NCBI RefSeq assembly: GCF_027941915.1 | Contig: NZ_CP116009.1 | Location: 3,286,001 to 3,350,000, forward strand | Direction: 5' to 3' | DNA from: Ramlibacter tataouinensis | GTDB lineage: Bacteria; Pseudomonadota; Gammaproteobacteria; Burkholderiales; Burkholderiaceae_C | Length of the DNA: 64,000 nt | In this document: piece by piece, positions 51,705 to 61,415 of the stretch | Layout of the letters: every line of letters begins with the position of its first letter | Position numbering within the stretch: the stretch's first letter is position 1 | Program-made: the position numbers and the translations under genes | The notes under the pieces: model-generated | What the model saw: only the letters and a program-made list of their open reading frames with translations | The model's database searches: none | Told to the model about the DNA's origin: nothing

Positions 51705-52877
51705 ATGGCACAGGACGTACTCGTGGCCGGTGGGGGAATCGCGGGCCTCGCCGCGGCAGTGGCCGCGCGGGCGGCCAACTGGGAGGTGCGCCTGTTCGAG
51801 CAGGCCCCCGAGTTCTCCGAAGTGGGCGCCGGCCTGCAGCTCGGGCCCAATGCCACGCGCGTGCTCGGTGCGTGGGGCGTGCTGGAGCAGTTGCAGCCGC
51901 TTGCCTGGCAGCCGCCGCGGCTGTCGGTGCGCGATGCGCTCGACGGCCGCGAGCTGGGCTCGCTGGCGCTCGGCGACTCGGCGCAGCAACGATACGGCGC
52001 TCCCTACCTGACGGTGCATCGCGCCGACCTGCACGCGACCCTGCTGCAGGCGGCCAGCCGGGCCGGCGCCTGGCTGCGCACCGGGCTGCGCATCGCCTCG
52101 GTCCGCGTTGACGGCGAGCTGGCGCAAGCCCAGCTCGAAGGCGGCGCGCAGGTCGAGGCCGACGCGCTGGCGGTGGCCGACGGCGTCTGGAGCCGCCTGC
52201 GCGAGCAGCTGGTGGGCGACGGTCCCGCGCCCGCCACCGGCCACGTCGCCTACCGGGCGCTGCTGCCCATGGCGCGCTTGCCGGCGCGGTTGCGCGGCGA
52301 CGAGGTGCAGGCCTGGCTGGGGCCGCACATGCACCTGGTGCGCTACCCGGTGCGCGCCGGCGAGGCGCTCAATGTGGTGGGCTTCATCGAGGGCCGTGCC
52401 GGCGCCGGCTGGGACCACGCGGCGCAGGGCGATGCGCTGCGTGCCGCCGCGGCCGGGCTGTGCGGCGAGCTGCAGGCGCTGGTCGAGGCGGTCGAAGTCT
52501 GGCGGATGTGGCCGGTGCATGACCGCGACCCGGTCCGGGCCGCGGGCGAGATGGCGCGCGGCCGCGCGGCCCTGCTGGGGGATGCGGCGCACCCGATGCG
52601 GCCGTACCTGGCGCAGGGCGCCGGCATGGCGATCGAGGACGCCTGGGCGCTGCAGCAGGTGATGGCTGTATGCGACGGGCGCGTGATCGACGTGCCGACG
52701 GCGCTACAGCGCTACGCCCTCAACCGCTGGCAGCGCTGCGCGCGGGTGCAGCGGCGCTCGCGCCGCAACGGCTGGATCTTCCATGCCGACGGCCTGCTGC
52801 GGCGCGCCCGCAACCTGGCCATGGCCGCCGGCGGCGAGCCGCTGCTGGACCTGCCCTGGCTCTATCACGGGACCTGA
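51705..52877 (+). CDS. FAD-dependent monooxygenase
   Basis: A 390-residue group A flavin hydroxylase (PHBH fold). The dinucleotide motif is VLVAGGGIAGLAAAVAARA, the mid motif DG is in VADGVWSRLR, and the FAD-ribityl GD motif is ALLGDAAHPMRPYLAQGAG. It resembles salicylate and hydroxynicotinate monooxygenases more than kynurenine 3-monooxygenase. The ATG at 51705 is preferred over one six codons upstream. Its TGA directly abuts the kynA stop on the other strand, so the genes converge with no spacer. The substrate is unknown; an aromatic acid is likely. Confidence 0.85.
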   Translation: MAQDVLVAGGGIAGLAAAVAARAANWEVRLFEQAPEFSEVGAGLQLGPNATRVLGAWGVLEQLQPLAWQPPRLSVRDALDGRELGSLALGDSAQQRYGAPYLTVHRADLHATLLQAASRAGAWLRTGLRIASVRVDGELAQAQLEGGAQVEADALAVADGVWSRLREQLVGDGPAPATGHVAYRALLPMARLPARLRGDEVQAWLGPHMHLVRYPVRAGEALNVVGFIEGRAGAGWDHAAQGDALRAAAAGLCGELQALVEAVEVWRMWPVHDRDPVRAAGEMARGRAALLGDAAHPMRPYLAQGAGMAIEDAWALQQVMAVCDGRVIDVPTALQRYALNRWQRCARVQRRSRRNGWIFHADGLLRRARNLAMAAGGEPLLDLPWLYHGT

Positions 52878-53726
52878 TCACAGGTCGGTGCGCAGGCGCC
52901 AGATCTCCGGGAACAGCACCACGTCCAGCATCTTGCGCAGGTAGGGCACGCCGCCGGTGCCGCCGGTGCCGCGCTTGAAGCCGATGATGCGCTCCACCGT
53001 GGTCACGTGGCGGAAGCGCCAGAGCCGGAAGGCGTCCTCCAGGTCGGTGAGCTCCTCGCCGAGCTGGTACAGCTCCCAGTGCTGCTCGGCATTGCGGTAG
53101 ACCTGCAGCCAGGCCTGCTCCACCGCCGCGCTTTCGACATAGGGCTGGCTCCAGTCGCGCTCGACATGGCTGGCCGGCACCGGGAAGCCGCGCCGCGCCA
53201 GCAGGCGCAGCGACTCGTCGTACAGCGACGGCGCCTCGAAGGCGGCGCGCACCTGGGCCAGCAGGTCGGGGCGGTGCTCGTGCGGCTTGAGCATGGCCGG
53301 GTTCTTGTTGCCCAGGGTGAACTCGATGCGCCGGTACTGCGCGCTCTGGAAGCCGCTGGAGCTGGCCAGGTAGGGCCGGATCGCGCTGTACTCGGGCGGC
53401 GTCATGGTGGCCAGCACGTCCCAGGCATGCACCAGCTGCTCCAGGATGCGCGACACCCGGGCCAGCATCTTGAACGCGCTGCCGAGCTGGTCGTGGGCGA
53501 TGCAGTCGATGGCGGCGCCCAGCTCGTGCAGCATCAGCTTCATCCACAGCTCGCTGGTCTGGTGCTGGATGATGAACAGCATCTCGTTGTGGTTGGGCGA
53601 GAGCGGCTTCTGCGCATTGAGGATCGCATCGAGCTGCAGGTAGTCGCCGTAGCTCATGGAGCGGCTGAAATCCAGTTGCGCGCCCTCGGCGTGCACGATG
53701 TCTTCGGGTCGGCTGCTGTGGTTCAT
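52878..53726 (-). CDS. kynA: Tryptophan 2,3-dioxygenase
   Basis: A 282-residue haem dioxygenase opening tryptophan to N-formylkynurenine. Typical segments are [33 protein letters not shown] (haem/substrate pocket), [20 protein letters not shown] and [17 protein letters not shown] (haem ligand His just before, in [12 protein letters not shown]). The ATG overlaps the kynU stop as ATGA. It ends the kynB-kynU-kynA operon. Confidence 0.96.
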   Translation of the reverse strand: MNHSSRPEDIVHAEGAQLDFSRSMSYGDYLQLDAILNAQKPLSPNHNEMLFIIQHQTSELWMKLMLHELGAAIDCIAHDQLGSAFKMLARVSRILEQLVHAWDVLATMTPPEYSAIRPYLASSSGFQSAQYRRIEFTLGNKNPAMLKPHEHRPDLLAQVRAAFEAPSLYDESLRLLARRGFPVPASHVERDWSQPYVESAAVEQAWLQVYRNAEQHWELYQLGEELTDLEDAFRLWRFRHVTTVERIIGFKRGTGGTGGVPYLRKMLDVVLFPEIWRLRTDL

Positions 53727-54985
53727 GTCACGGCGTTGCGCTGGTTGAATTCGGGCCGCTGCCATTCGCCGGTCTCCAGCACCTGGCGCAGCTGCTCGAC
53801 CGCATGCCAGACGTCCTCGAAGCCCAGGTACAGCGGGGTGAAGCCGAAGCGCAGGATGTCGGGCGCGCGGAAATCGCCGATCACGCCGCGCGCGATCAGC
53901 GCCTGCACGATGGCGTAGGCGCCCTCGGCGCGGGCGATGCACACCTGGGAGCCGCGCGATGCGTGCGCGCGCGGCGTGACCAGCGACAACCCCTGGCCGG
54001 CGCAGCGCTGCTCGGCCAGCTCGATGAACAGGTCGGTGAGGGCCAGCGACTTGCTGCGCAGCGCCTGCATGCCGCCCAGCGGCAAGGCCGCATCCAGCGT
54101 GTCGAGGCCGCACTCCAGGGCCACCAGGCTGAGCACCGGCTGGGTGCCGCACAGGTAGCGGGCGATGCCGGGCGCCGGACGGTAGTCGGGCGTGAACTCG
54201 AACGGCGCCGCATGGCTCCACCAGCCGGCCAGCGGTTGCCAGAAGCGGTCGGCATGGCCCGGATGCACCCAGGCGAAGGCCGGGGCGCCCGGGCCGCCGT
54301 TGAGGTACTTGTAGCTGCAGCCGACGGCGAAGTCGGCGCCGGCGCCGCGCAGGTCCAGCGGCACCGCGCCGGCGCTGTGGGCCAGGTCCCAGACCGTGAG
54401 CACGCCGTGGCGGCGGGCCAGGGCGGCGAGCGCCGCCATGTCGTGCATGGCGCCGGTGCGGTAGTTCACGTGCGTGAGCATCAGCACCGCCACGTCGCCC
54501 GCCTGCAGCGCCTGCGGGATCGCGCCGGGCTCCTCGAGCAGCCGCAGTTCGCAGCCGCGCTCGCGGCACAGCGCCTGCGCGATGTACAGGTCGGTCGGGA
54601 AGTTGCTGCGCTCGCTCAGCACGACCTTGCGGCCGGGCTGGTCGGCGGCGGCGATGTCCAGGGCGGCGCTCAGGACCTTGTACAGGTTGATCGAGGTGGT
54701 GTCGGTGGCCACCACCTCGCCGGCGCCGGCGCCGATCCAGCCGGCGATGCGGTCGCCGAGCCGGCGCGGCATGTCGTACCAGCCGGCGCTGTTCCACGAG
54801 CGGATCAGGCCGTCGCCCCATTCGCGTTCCACCGTGCGGGCGACGCGGGCGGCGGTGGCCCTGGGCAGCGGGCCCAGCGAATTGCCATCGAGGTAGATCA
54901 CGCCCTCGGGCAGGGCGAACAGGTCGCGCAGCGGGCGCAGGGGGTCGGCCGCATCGCGGGCGCGGCAGTCGGGCAGGGTGGTCAT
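53723..54985 (-). CDS. kynU: Kynureninase
   Basis: A 420-residue PLP hydrolase cleaving kynurenine to anthranilate and alanine. The N-terminal [18 protein letters not shown], the PLP Lys in [19 protein letters not shown] and the Trp-His pocket [13 protein letters not shown] are present. It overlaps both kynB (four bases) and kynA (ATGA). No kynurenine 3-monooxygenase gene is adjacent, so the anthranilate branch of tryptophan breakdown is indicated. Confidence 0.96.
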   Translation of the reverse strand: MTTLPDCRARDAADPLRPLRDLFALPEGVIYLDGNSLGPLPRATAARVARTVEREWGDGLIRSWNSAGWYDMPRRLGDRIAGWIGAGAGEVVATDTTSINLYKVLSAALDIAAADQPGRKVVLSERSNFPTDLYIAQALCRERGCELRLLEEPGAIPQALQAGDVAVLMLTHVNYRTGAMHDMAALAALARRHGVLTVWDLAHSAGAVPLDLRGAGADFAVGCSYKYLNGGPGAPAFAWVHPGHADRFWQPLAGWWSHAAPFEFTPDYRPAPGIARYLCGTQPVLSLVALECGLDTLDAALPLGGMQALRSKSLALTDLFIELAEQRCAGQGLSLVTPRAHASRGSQVCIARAEGAYAIVQALIARGVIGDFRAPDILRFGFTPLYLGFEDVWHAVEQLRQVLETGEWQRPEFNQRNAVT

Positions 54986-55608
54986 GGGGCGCGCAGGACG
55001 GCGCGCACCGGCGAGGCGTCGGCCGTCATCAGTTTCAGGGGCAGGGCGATCAGTTCGTAGTCGCCTTCGGGAACGTCGTCGAGCACCAGGTTCTCCAGCA
55101 CGCGCAGGCCGCGGCGGCGGATCGCCTGGTGGCTGGGCAGGTCCTTGCTGTCGGCCGGATCGATGCTGGCCGTGTCGATGCCGACCAGGCGCACGCCGCG
55201 GTCGGCCAGTTGTTCGATGGCGGCGGCCTCGAATGCCGCCAGCGCGCCGTCCCAGCGATCGGCCGGCATGCGCTGGTAAGTGCGCACCAGCACCCGCGCC
55301 GGCAGGCCGTGCGCGGCATGGGCCAGGTCGCCCCAGCGCACCAGCGGCCGGCGGCCGATCGCATGGATCACCCGGCAGGGGCCCAGGTAGGGCTCGAGGT
55401 CCAGCGCACCGACGGCGGCGCCCTGCGGGTCGTAGTGCAGCGGCGCGTCGGCATGCGCGCCCACGTGCGGCGACAGGGTCAGGCTGCTGACGTTGACTGG
55501 GCAGCCGGGCGCGATCTGCGCGGCCCACTGCTGCCGGTATGGCGTGTCGCCGGGAAACACGGGCGAGCGCTCGTGCACCGGCGGCGAGATGTCCCAAAGG
55601 CGTGGCAT
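54982..55608 (-). CDS. kynB: Kynurenine formamidase (arylformamidase) KynB
   Basis: A 208-residue metal-dependent cyclase-family hydrolase converting N-formylkynurenine to kynurenine. The N-terminus [20 protein letters not shown], the metal motif [14 protein letters not shown] (HxxxxHxD type) and the late [19 protein letters not shown] are KynB hallmarks. The ATG at 55608 gives the normal N-terminus; the longer open frame crosses the presumed promoter. First gene of the kyn operon; the upstream AT-rich gap contains TTGGCAATAACC but no assured operator. Confidence 0.95.
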   Translation of the reverse strand: MPRLWDISPPVHERSPVFPGDTPYRQQWAAQIAPGCPVNVSSLTLSPHVGAHADAPLHYDPQGAAVGALDLEPYLGPCRVIHAIGRRPLVRWGDLAHAAHGLPARVLVRTYQRMPADRWDGALAAFEAAAIEQLADRGVRLVGIDTASIDPADSKDLPSHQAIRRRGLRVLENLVLDDVPEGDYELIALPLKLMTADASPVRAVLRAP

Positions 55609-55681
55609 GCGGCGCAGTGTGGAACGCCGAAAAAGACCGTGGTGTCGGTTATTGCCAACAGCGTTTGATTTTTGTTGAGAC

Positions 55682-56008
55682 CTAAAGCATCGGCAACGCG
55701 GGCAGGCCGTGCCGGGCCCGCGCCCGGGCGCAGGCGTCGCTGCCCGGCTCCAGTTCACGGCAGGGATTGGGCCGCCACTCGTAGATGCCGCAGGCGGCCT
55801 GCTGGCCGATGGAGCCGGTGAGGGCGGCGCAGCGCATCGGCTGGTGGTCGGTGCCGCGCATGCGCCAGGTGCGGCCGGTCACCTCGACCGCCAGCCCGGC
55901 TGGCACGCAGCCGCCGTGGACGTCGAGTTCCTCGGCGGCGAAGTCCACGCGGAAGGCGGCGCAGCAGGCGCCGCAGGCCAGGCAAGGGTGGGGGAGGGGG
56001 CGGGACAT
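55682..56008 (-). CDS. YkgJ family cysteine-cluster protein
   Basis: A 108-residue zinc/iron-chelating CxxCxxCC protein of the YkgJ group. The N-terminal cluster is PCLACGACCAAFRVDF; later Cys residues fall in GGCVPAG, MRCAALTG, ACGIYEWRPNPCREL and DACARA. The metal or partner is unknown. It is placed between the kyn operon and the divergent small gene at 56085; it might be read through into kynB (73-bp gap). Confidence 0.82.
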   Translation of the reverse strand: MSRPLPHPCLACGACCAAFRVDFAAEELDVHGGCVPAGLAVEVTGRTWRMRGTDHQPMRCAALTGSIGQQAACGIYEWRPNPCRELEPGSDACARARARHGLPALPML

Positions 56009-56036
56009 GCTGTCAACGGGACGGCGGCACCCGGCG

Positions 56037-56064
56037 TTGGGCGATCACTGTACGTAAATACAGT
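56037..56064 (+). promoter_or_regulatory. Putative LexA-controlled promoter of the 56085 gene
   Basis: A CTGT-N8-ACAG site (CTGT 56048-56051, ACAG 56060-56063), extended to ACTGT/ACAGT arms, fits the LexA box consensus of gamma- and betaproteobacteria. It overlaps a sigma-70-like promoter: TTGGGC (56037-56042), 16-bp spacer, TACAGT (56059-56064). The ATG lies 21 bp downstream of the -10. Confidence 0.6.
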
Positions 56065-56084
56065 CTTCTCCGAAAGGGACCCCC

Positions 56085-56477
56085 ATGGAACTGCAGGCTG
56101 CGCGCGAGATTATCGAAACCCTGGCCCAGGGCATCCACCCGGTCACCGGCCAGGCCATGCCGGAAGACAGGCCCTACAACGCCCCGCCGGTGATCCGGGC
56201 GCTGTTCGCGGTCTCGAAGGCGCTGGACACGCTGGCCGGCGCCGCTTCCGGACAGCCGGCGCGCCCGGCCCGGCCGCGCCGGGAGCCGCCGCCCAACACC
56301 GGCAAGCCCTGGAGCGCGCAAGACGACGAGCAACTGCGCGCCGGCTTCGACGCTGGCACCCCCACCAAGGACCTGGCGGCGGCGCTCGGTCGCACCCGCT
56401 GGGCCATCGAGTCGAGGCTGGTCAAGCTGGGCGTGATGACGCTGGGCGCTGCGCCGGCCGCTCTGGCGACGCACTGA
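56085..56477 (+). CDS. Small hypothetical protein with SANT-like C-terminus, putative SOS gene
   Basis: A 130-residue protein. The N-terminal part (AREIIETLAQGIHPVTGQAM, then YNAPPVIRALFAVSKALDTL) is a helical region of a type I recall as widespread but uncharacterised in proteobacteria. A Pro/Arg-rich linker follows, then a C-terminal helix-turn-helix-like unit (WSAQDDEQLRAGFDAGTPTK, LAAALGRTRWAIESRLVKLG) resembling Myb/SANT DNA-binding folds. The ATG is preceded by GAAAGGGA. The LexA-like box just upstream suggests induction by DNA damage. Function unknown; DNA binding is inferred. Confidence 0.75.
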   Translation: MELQAAREIIETLAQGIHPVTGQAMPEDRPYNAPPVIRALFAVSKALDTLAGAASGQPARPARPRREPPPNTGKPWSAQDDEQLRAGFDAGTPTKDLAAALGRTRWAIESRLVKLGVMTLGAAPAALATH

Positions 56478-56486
56478 ACGCGTGGG

Positions 56487-57404
56487 TCAGGCCACGCGCC
56501 CCAGCAGCAGGTACTCCATCAGCGCCTTCTGCACGTGCATGCGGTTTTCGGCCTCGTCCCACACCACCGACTGCGGGCCGTCGATCACCTCGGCGGTCAC
56601 CTCCTCGCCGCGGTGGGCGGGCAGGCAATGCATGAACAGGGCGTCGGGCCGGGCCACGCGCATCATGTCCTCGTCCACGCACCAGTCGGCAAAGGCCTTG
56701 CGGCGCTGCTCGTTCTCGGCCTCGTAGCCCATGCTGGTCCAGACGTCGGTGGTCACCAGGTCGGCGCCGCGGCAGGCGTCCATCGGGTCCTTGAACACCT
56801 TGTAGCTGTCGCGGCTGCGCACGCCGGCCACGGCCTGGTCCACCTCGTAGCCGCTGGGCGTGGACACGTGCACCGTGAAACCCAGCAGCTCGGCTGCCTG
56901 CAGCCAGGTGTTCGCCATGTTGTTGCCGTCGCCGACCCAGGCCACGGTCTTGCCGGCGATCGATCCGCGGTGCTCCTGGTAGGTGAACAGGTCGGCCAGG
57001 ATCTGGCAGGGGTGGAACTCGTTGGTCAGGCCGTTGATCACCGGCACGCGCGAGTGCCCGGCGAAGCGCTCGATCTTGTCCTGGCCGAAGGTGCGGATCA
57101 TCACCAGGTCGACCATGCGGCTGATCACGCGCGCCGAATCCTCGATCGGCTCGGCCCGGCCGAGCTGGCTGTCGCCGGTGGTCAGGTGCACCACGCTGCC
57201 GCCCAGCTGGTACATGCCGGCCTCGAAGCTCACCCGCGTACGCGTGGAAGCCTTCTCGAAGATCATGGCCAGGGTGCGGTCGGCCAGCGGGTGGTACTTC
57301 TCGTAGGCCTTGAACTTGCGCTTGATCACCGCGGCACGCTCGAACAGCCAGGCGTACTCGTCGGCGCTGAAGTCGCTGAACTGCAGGTAGTGCCGGATTG
57401 TCAT
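56487..57404 (-). CDS. argF: Ornithine carbamoyltransferase
   Basis: A 305-residue enzyme forming citrulline from ornithine and carbamoyl phosphate. Carbamoyl phosphate residues are in FEKASTRTRVSFEAGMYQLG, FHPCQILADL and FMHCLPAHRGEEVTAEV with the catalytic Cys; ornithine contacts lie in the DGNNMANTW loop. The ATG at 57404 lies two bases after the argD stop, giving an argD-argF unit. Confidence 0.96.
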   Translation of the reverse strand: MTIRHYLQFSDFSADEYAWLFERAAVIKRKFKAYEKYHPLADRTLAMIFEKASTRTRVSFEAGMYQLGGSVVHLTTGDSQLGRAEPIEDSARVISRMVDLVMIRTFGQDKIERFAGHSRVPVINGLTNEFHPCQILADLFTYQEHRGSIAGKTVAWVGDGNNMANTWLQAAELLGFTVHVSTPSGYEVDQAVAGVRSRDSYKVFKDPMDACRGADLVTTDVWTSMGYEAENEQRRKAFADWCVDEDMMRVARPDALFMHCLPAHRGEEVTAEVIDGPQSVVWDEAENRMHVQKALMEYLLLGRVA

Positions 57405-57406
57405 GC

Positions 57407-58600
57407 TCACTCCGCGAGGAAGGCCTTCACCAGCGGCGCCAGGATGCCGACGCACTCGTCGGCCTCGGCCCGGGTGAAGATCAGGGGCGGCAGCAGCCGC
57501 ACCACGCTGTCGGCGGTCACGCTGATCAGCAGGCCGGCTTCGGCTGCACGGTTGACCAGCACGCCGCAGGGGCGGGCCAGTTCCAGGCCGAGCATGAGGC
57601 CCTGGCCGCGGATGTCCGTCACGCCCGGCAGGCTGCCCAGTTCGCGCTCCAGCAGGCCCTTGAGGTAGCCGCCGACGTCGGCGGCATTGGCCAGCAGGCC
57701 ATCCTCTTCCATGATGCGGATGGTCTCGACGCCGGCGCGCATGGCCAGCGGGTTGCCGCCGAAGGTGGTGCCGTGGTTGCCCGGCTGGAAGATGTCGGCG
57801 GCGCGCGGGCCGGCCACCACGGCGCCGACCGGCACGCCCGAGCCCAGGCCCTTGGCCATCGGCACCACGTCCGGGCGGATGCCGGCCCACTGGTGGGCGA
57901 ACCACTTGCCGGTGCGGCCCATGCCGCACTGCACCTCGTCGATCATCATCAGCCAGTTGCGCTGGTCGCACAGCTCGCGCACCTGCTGCAGGTACTCGGC
58001 ACGCATCGGGTTGATGCCGCCCTCGCCCTGGATGGTCTCGAAGAACACCGCCACCACGTCCGGGTTGCCCTCGGTGGCGGCCTTGAGCGCCCCGATGTCG
58101 TTCAGCGGCACGCGGATGAAGCCTTCCACCAGAGGACCGAAGCCCTGCTGGATCTTCGGGTTGCCGGTGGCCGACAGGGTGGCGATGCTGCGGCCGTGGA
58201 AAGCCTTCTCGTAGACCACGATCTGCGGCCGCTCGATGCCGCGGTCGTGGCCGAACTTGCGGGCCAGCTTGATCGCCGCCTCGTTGGCCTCCAGCCCGGT
58301 CGAGCAGAAGAACACCTTGGACAGCCCCGACAGCTCGGCCAGCCGGGCCGCCAGCTTCTCCTGGTTGGGCACGTGGTAGTAGTTGCTGCTGTGGATGATC
58401 TTGGCGACCTGGTCCTGCAGCGCCGGCACCAGCTTGGGGTGGTTGTGGCCCAGGGTGTTGACGGCGATGCCGGCGAGCGCGTCGAGGTAGGCCTTGCCGT
58501 TGAAGTCCCACACGCGCGAGCCCTGGCCGTGCGACAGCGCGATCGGCACGCGGCCGTAGGTGTTCATGGTATGGGGCGAAGCTGCCTCGGTCAGGGCCAT
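57407..58600 (-). CDS. argD: Acetylornithine aminotransferase
   Basis: A 397-residue class III PLP aminotransferase of arginine synthesis (may also serve in lysine synthesis). The PLP Lys lies in VPMAKGLGSGVPVGAVV, PLP phosphate contacts in CSTGLEANEAAIKLA, and the Asp in LMMIDEVQCGMGRTGKW. The ATG at 58600 follows GGAGA and gives MALTEAASPHTMNTYGR. The 232-bp region upstream, shared with the divergent DUF3579 gene, contains the second TCTTATATAAGA palindrome. Confidence 0.95.
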   Translation of the reverse strand: MALTEAASPHTMNTYGRVPIALSHGQGSRVWDFNGKAYLDALAGIAVNTLGHNHPKLVPALQDQVAKIIHSSNYYHVPNQEKLAARLAELSGLSKVFFCSTGLEANEAAIKLARKFGHDRGIERPQIVVYEKAFHGRSIATLSATGNPKIQQGFGPLVEGFIRVPLNDIGALKAATEGNPDVVAVFFETIQGEGGINPMRAEYLQQVRELCDQRNWLMMIDEVQCGMGRTGKWFAHQWAGIRPDVVPMAKGLGSGVPVGAVVAGPRAADIFQPGNHGTTFGGNPLAMRAGVETIRIMEEDGLLANAADVGGYLKGLLERELGSLPGVTDIRGQGLMLGLELARPCGVLVNRAAEAGLLISVTADSVVRLLPPLIFTRAEADECVGILAPLVKAFLAE

Positions 58601-58752
58601 CGGAACACTCTCCAGAAAAGAAAAGCGGCTCAACGCGTGAGCCGTTGAGGCCCGATTTTAGGCACAGCCCGGCGGCGCCATCCTTGCCGATTGCGCATCG
58701 CAGCGATGCGGTGCGATGCTGGCGGCCGGGCCCGCGACCGGGCCTGGGCCAA

Positions 58753-58766
58753 GTCTTATATAAGAT
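58753..58766. promoter_or_regulatory. Second copy of the GntR-type operator
   Basis: GTCTTATATAAGAT, identical over 14 bp to the minus-strand reading of 36612-36625, with the same central palindrome TCTTATATAAGA (58754-58765). A TAGAAT hexamer (58766-58771) directly follows, so the site overlaps a likely -10 region on the plus strand, 67 bp before the DUF3579 ATG. Confidence 0.6.
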
Positions 58767-58832
58767 AGAATACTTGAGCGCTGCCGGCGAGTTCGAACTC
58801 CCTTGTCGCGGCGCCGCCATGCCCCCCGCCCG

Positions 58833-59138
58833 ATGGTCACCACACCCGCCAAAGAAGTCTTCATCCAGGGCATCACCCGGGATGGCCGCACGTTCCGGCC
58901 GAGCGACTGGGCCGAGCGGCTCGCCGGGGTGATGAGCGGTTTCCGCCCCGGCGGCTCGGCACCGGGCAGCCACCTGAACTACTCGCCCTGGTGCATGCCG
59001 CGCGTGATCGACGGCGTCAAGACCGTCGTGGTGCACAGCGACCTGCGCGGCCACGATCCGATGGCCTGGGACTTCGTGATGAATTTCGCCAGGGACAACG
59101 ACTTGCGCGTGGCGGAGAAGCCGGCGGGAGCTGCGTAG
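58833..59138 (+). CDS. DUF3579 domain protein
   Basis: A 101-residue protein matching the DUF3579 family: EVFIQGITRDGRTFRPSDWA, ERLAGVMSGFRPG, YSPWCMPRVIDGVKTVVVH and DPMAWDFVMNFARDNDLRV. The function is not known. The ATG at 58833 is preferred over an in-frame start ten codons upstream. It is divergent from argD and ends at a bidirectional terminator. The operator copy upstream suggests control by a GntR regulator like the one at 35800. Confidence 0.85.
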   Translation: MVTTPAKEVFIQGITRDGRTFRPSDWAERLAGVMSGFRPGGSAPGSHLNYSPWCMPRVIDGVKTVVVHSDLRGHDPMAWDFVMNFARDNDLRVAEKPAGAA

Positions 59139-59183
59139 TTCCAGGCGCGCTTTGCGCGAACTCAATTCAATCTAGTCAGTCGA

Positions 59184-59223
59184 GGACAGAGCGGCTCGCG
59201 CTTCGCGCGCTGCCGGTCTGTCC
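59184..59223. repeat. Compound palindrome in the DUF3579-rpsT gap
   Basis: Nested inverted repeats: outer GGACAGA (59184-59190) and TCTGTCC (59217-59223), then CGGC/GCCG, then inner CGCGC-TTC-GCGCG (59197-59209). Further GCGC-rich hairpin-prone sequence follows to 59280. The layout is REP-like. No coding was seen in this 242-bp gap. Confidence 0.5.
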
Positions 59224-59280
59224 CCGAGGCGTTCGGGTGCCAGCCAAGGCGCGCCTTGCGCGCTTGCGCTGCGCGCAACG

Positions 59281-59305
59281 AAAAAACCGCCCGAAGGCGG
59301 TTTTT
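59281..59305. terminator. Bidirectional Rho-independent terminator
   Basis: AAAAACCGCC (59282-59291), loop CGAA, GGCGGTTTTT (59296-59305). The stem has A and T tracts on both sides, so it can end the DUF3579 transcript (plus) and the rpsT transcript (minus). Confidence 0.9.
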
Positions 59306-59380
59306 CGCTTTGGCTGGCAGCGCACCCGGTTCAAACGGCAGGCCTGCGGCTGCAGGCCCGGGCGGGCCGACTGAGGGGTC

Positions 59381-59689
59381 TCAGGCGGCGGCGGGGGCGG
59401 CGGCCAGGGTCTTGACCTTGGCCGACAGGCGGGCCTTGTCGCGGGCCGCCTTGTTCTTGTGGAAGATGCCCTTGTCGGCGACGGTGTCGACGATGCTCTG
59501 GGCCTTGGCGAAGAGTTCGGTGGCCTTGGCCTTGTCACCGGCGGCGACGGCCTTCTCCACGTTCTTCACCGCGGTGCGGTACTTGGAGCGCAGCGAGGTG
59601 TTGGCTGCGTTGAGCTTGACGTTCTGGCGCGTACGCTTGCGGCCGGACGCCAGGCGGGGGTTCTTCTTCTTGGGCTTGGTAGAAGCCAT
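59381..59689 (-). CDS. rpsT: 30S ribosomal protein S20
   Basis: A 102-residue small-subunit protein, slightly long because of an Ala-rich tail. Typical N-terminus [20 protein letters not shown], mid helix [17 protein letters not shown] and late [20 protein letters not shown]. The ATG at 59689 is preceded by AAGGAA. It is divergent from murJ, the common rpsT-murJ pairing in betaproteobacteria. Confidence 0.97.
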   Translation of the reverse strand: MASTKPKKKNPRLASGRKRTRQNVKLNAANTSLRSKYRTAVKNVEKAVAAGDKAKATELFAKAQSIVDTVADKGIFHKNKAARDKARLSAKVKTLAAAPAAA

Positions 59690-59788
59690 GATGGGTTCCT
59701 TCGGTGTCTGAGGATGATGCCAGCAAAGCCCTCCATTGTAAGCGAAGCGCCCACTTGTGCCGGCAGGGGCACCGCTACACTTGAGCCG

Positions 59789-61354
<1,566 letters not shown>

Positions 61355-61415
61355 CAAGCCCGGGCCGGTCCTGCCTTGACGCTGGCCGGGCACGTCCCTT
61401 ACAACGGACGCCACC

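Noticed and set aside
51705-52877. Kynurenine 3-monooxygenase (kmo)
   Set aside because: Although it neighbours kyn genes, its sequence resembles salicylate-type hydroxylases, lacks the Kmo C-terminal membrane-like region and is on the opposite strand.
59140-59280. A tRNA or small RNA gene in the DUF3579-rpsT gap
   Set aside because: Hairpins are present but no cloverleaf, T-loop or CCA-type end could be found; a REP-like palindrome plus terminator explains the sequence.
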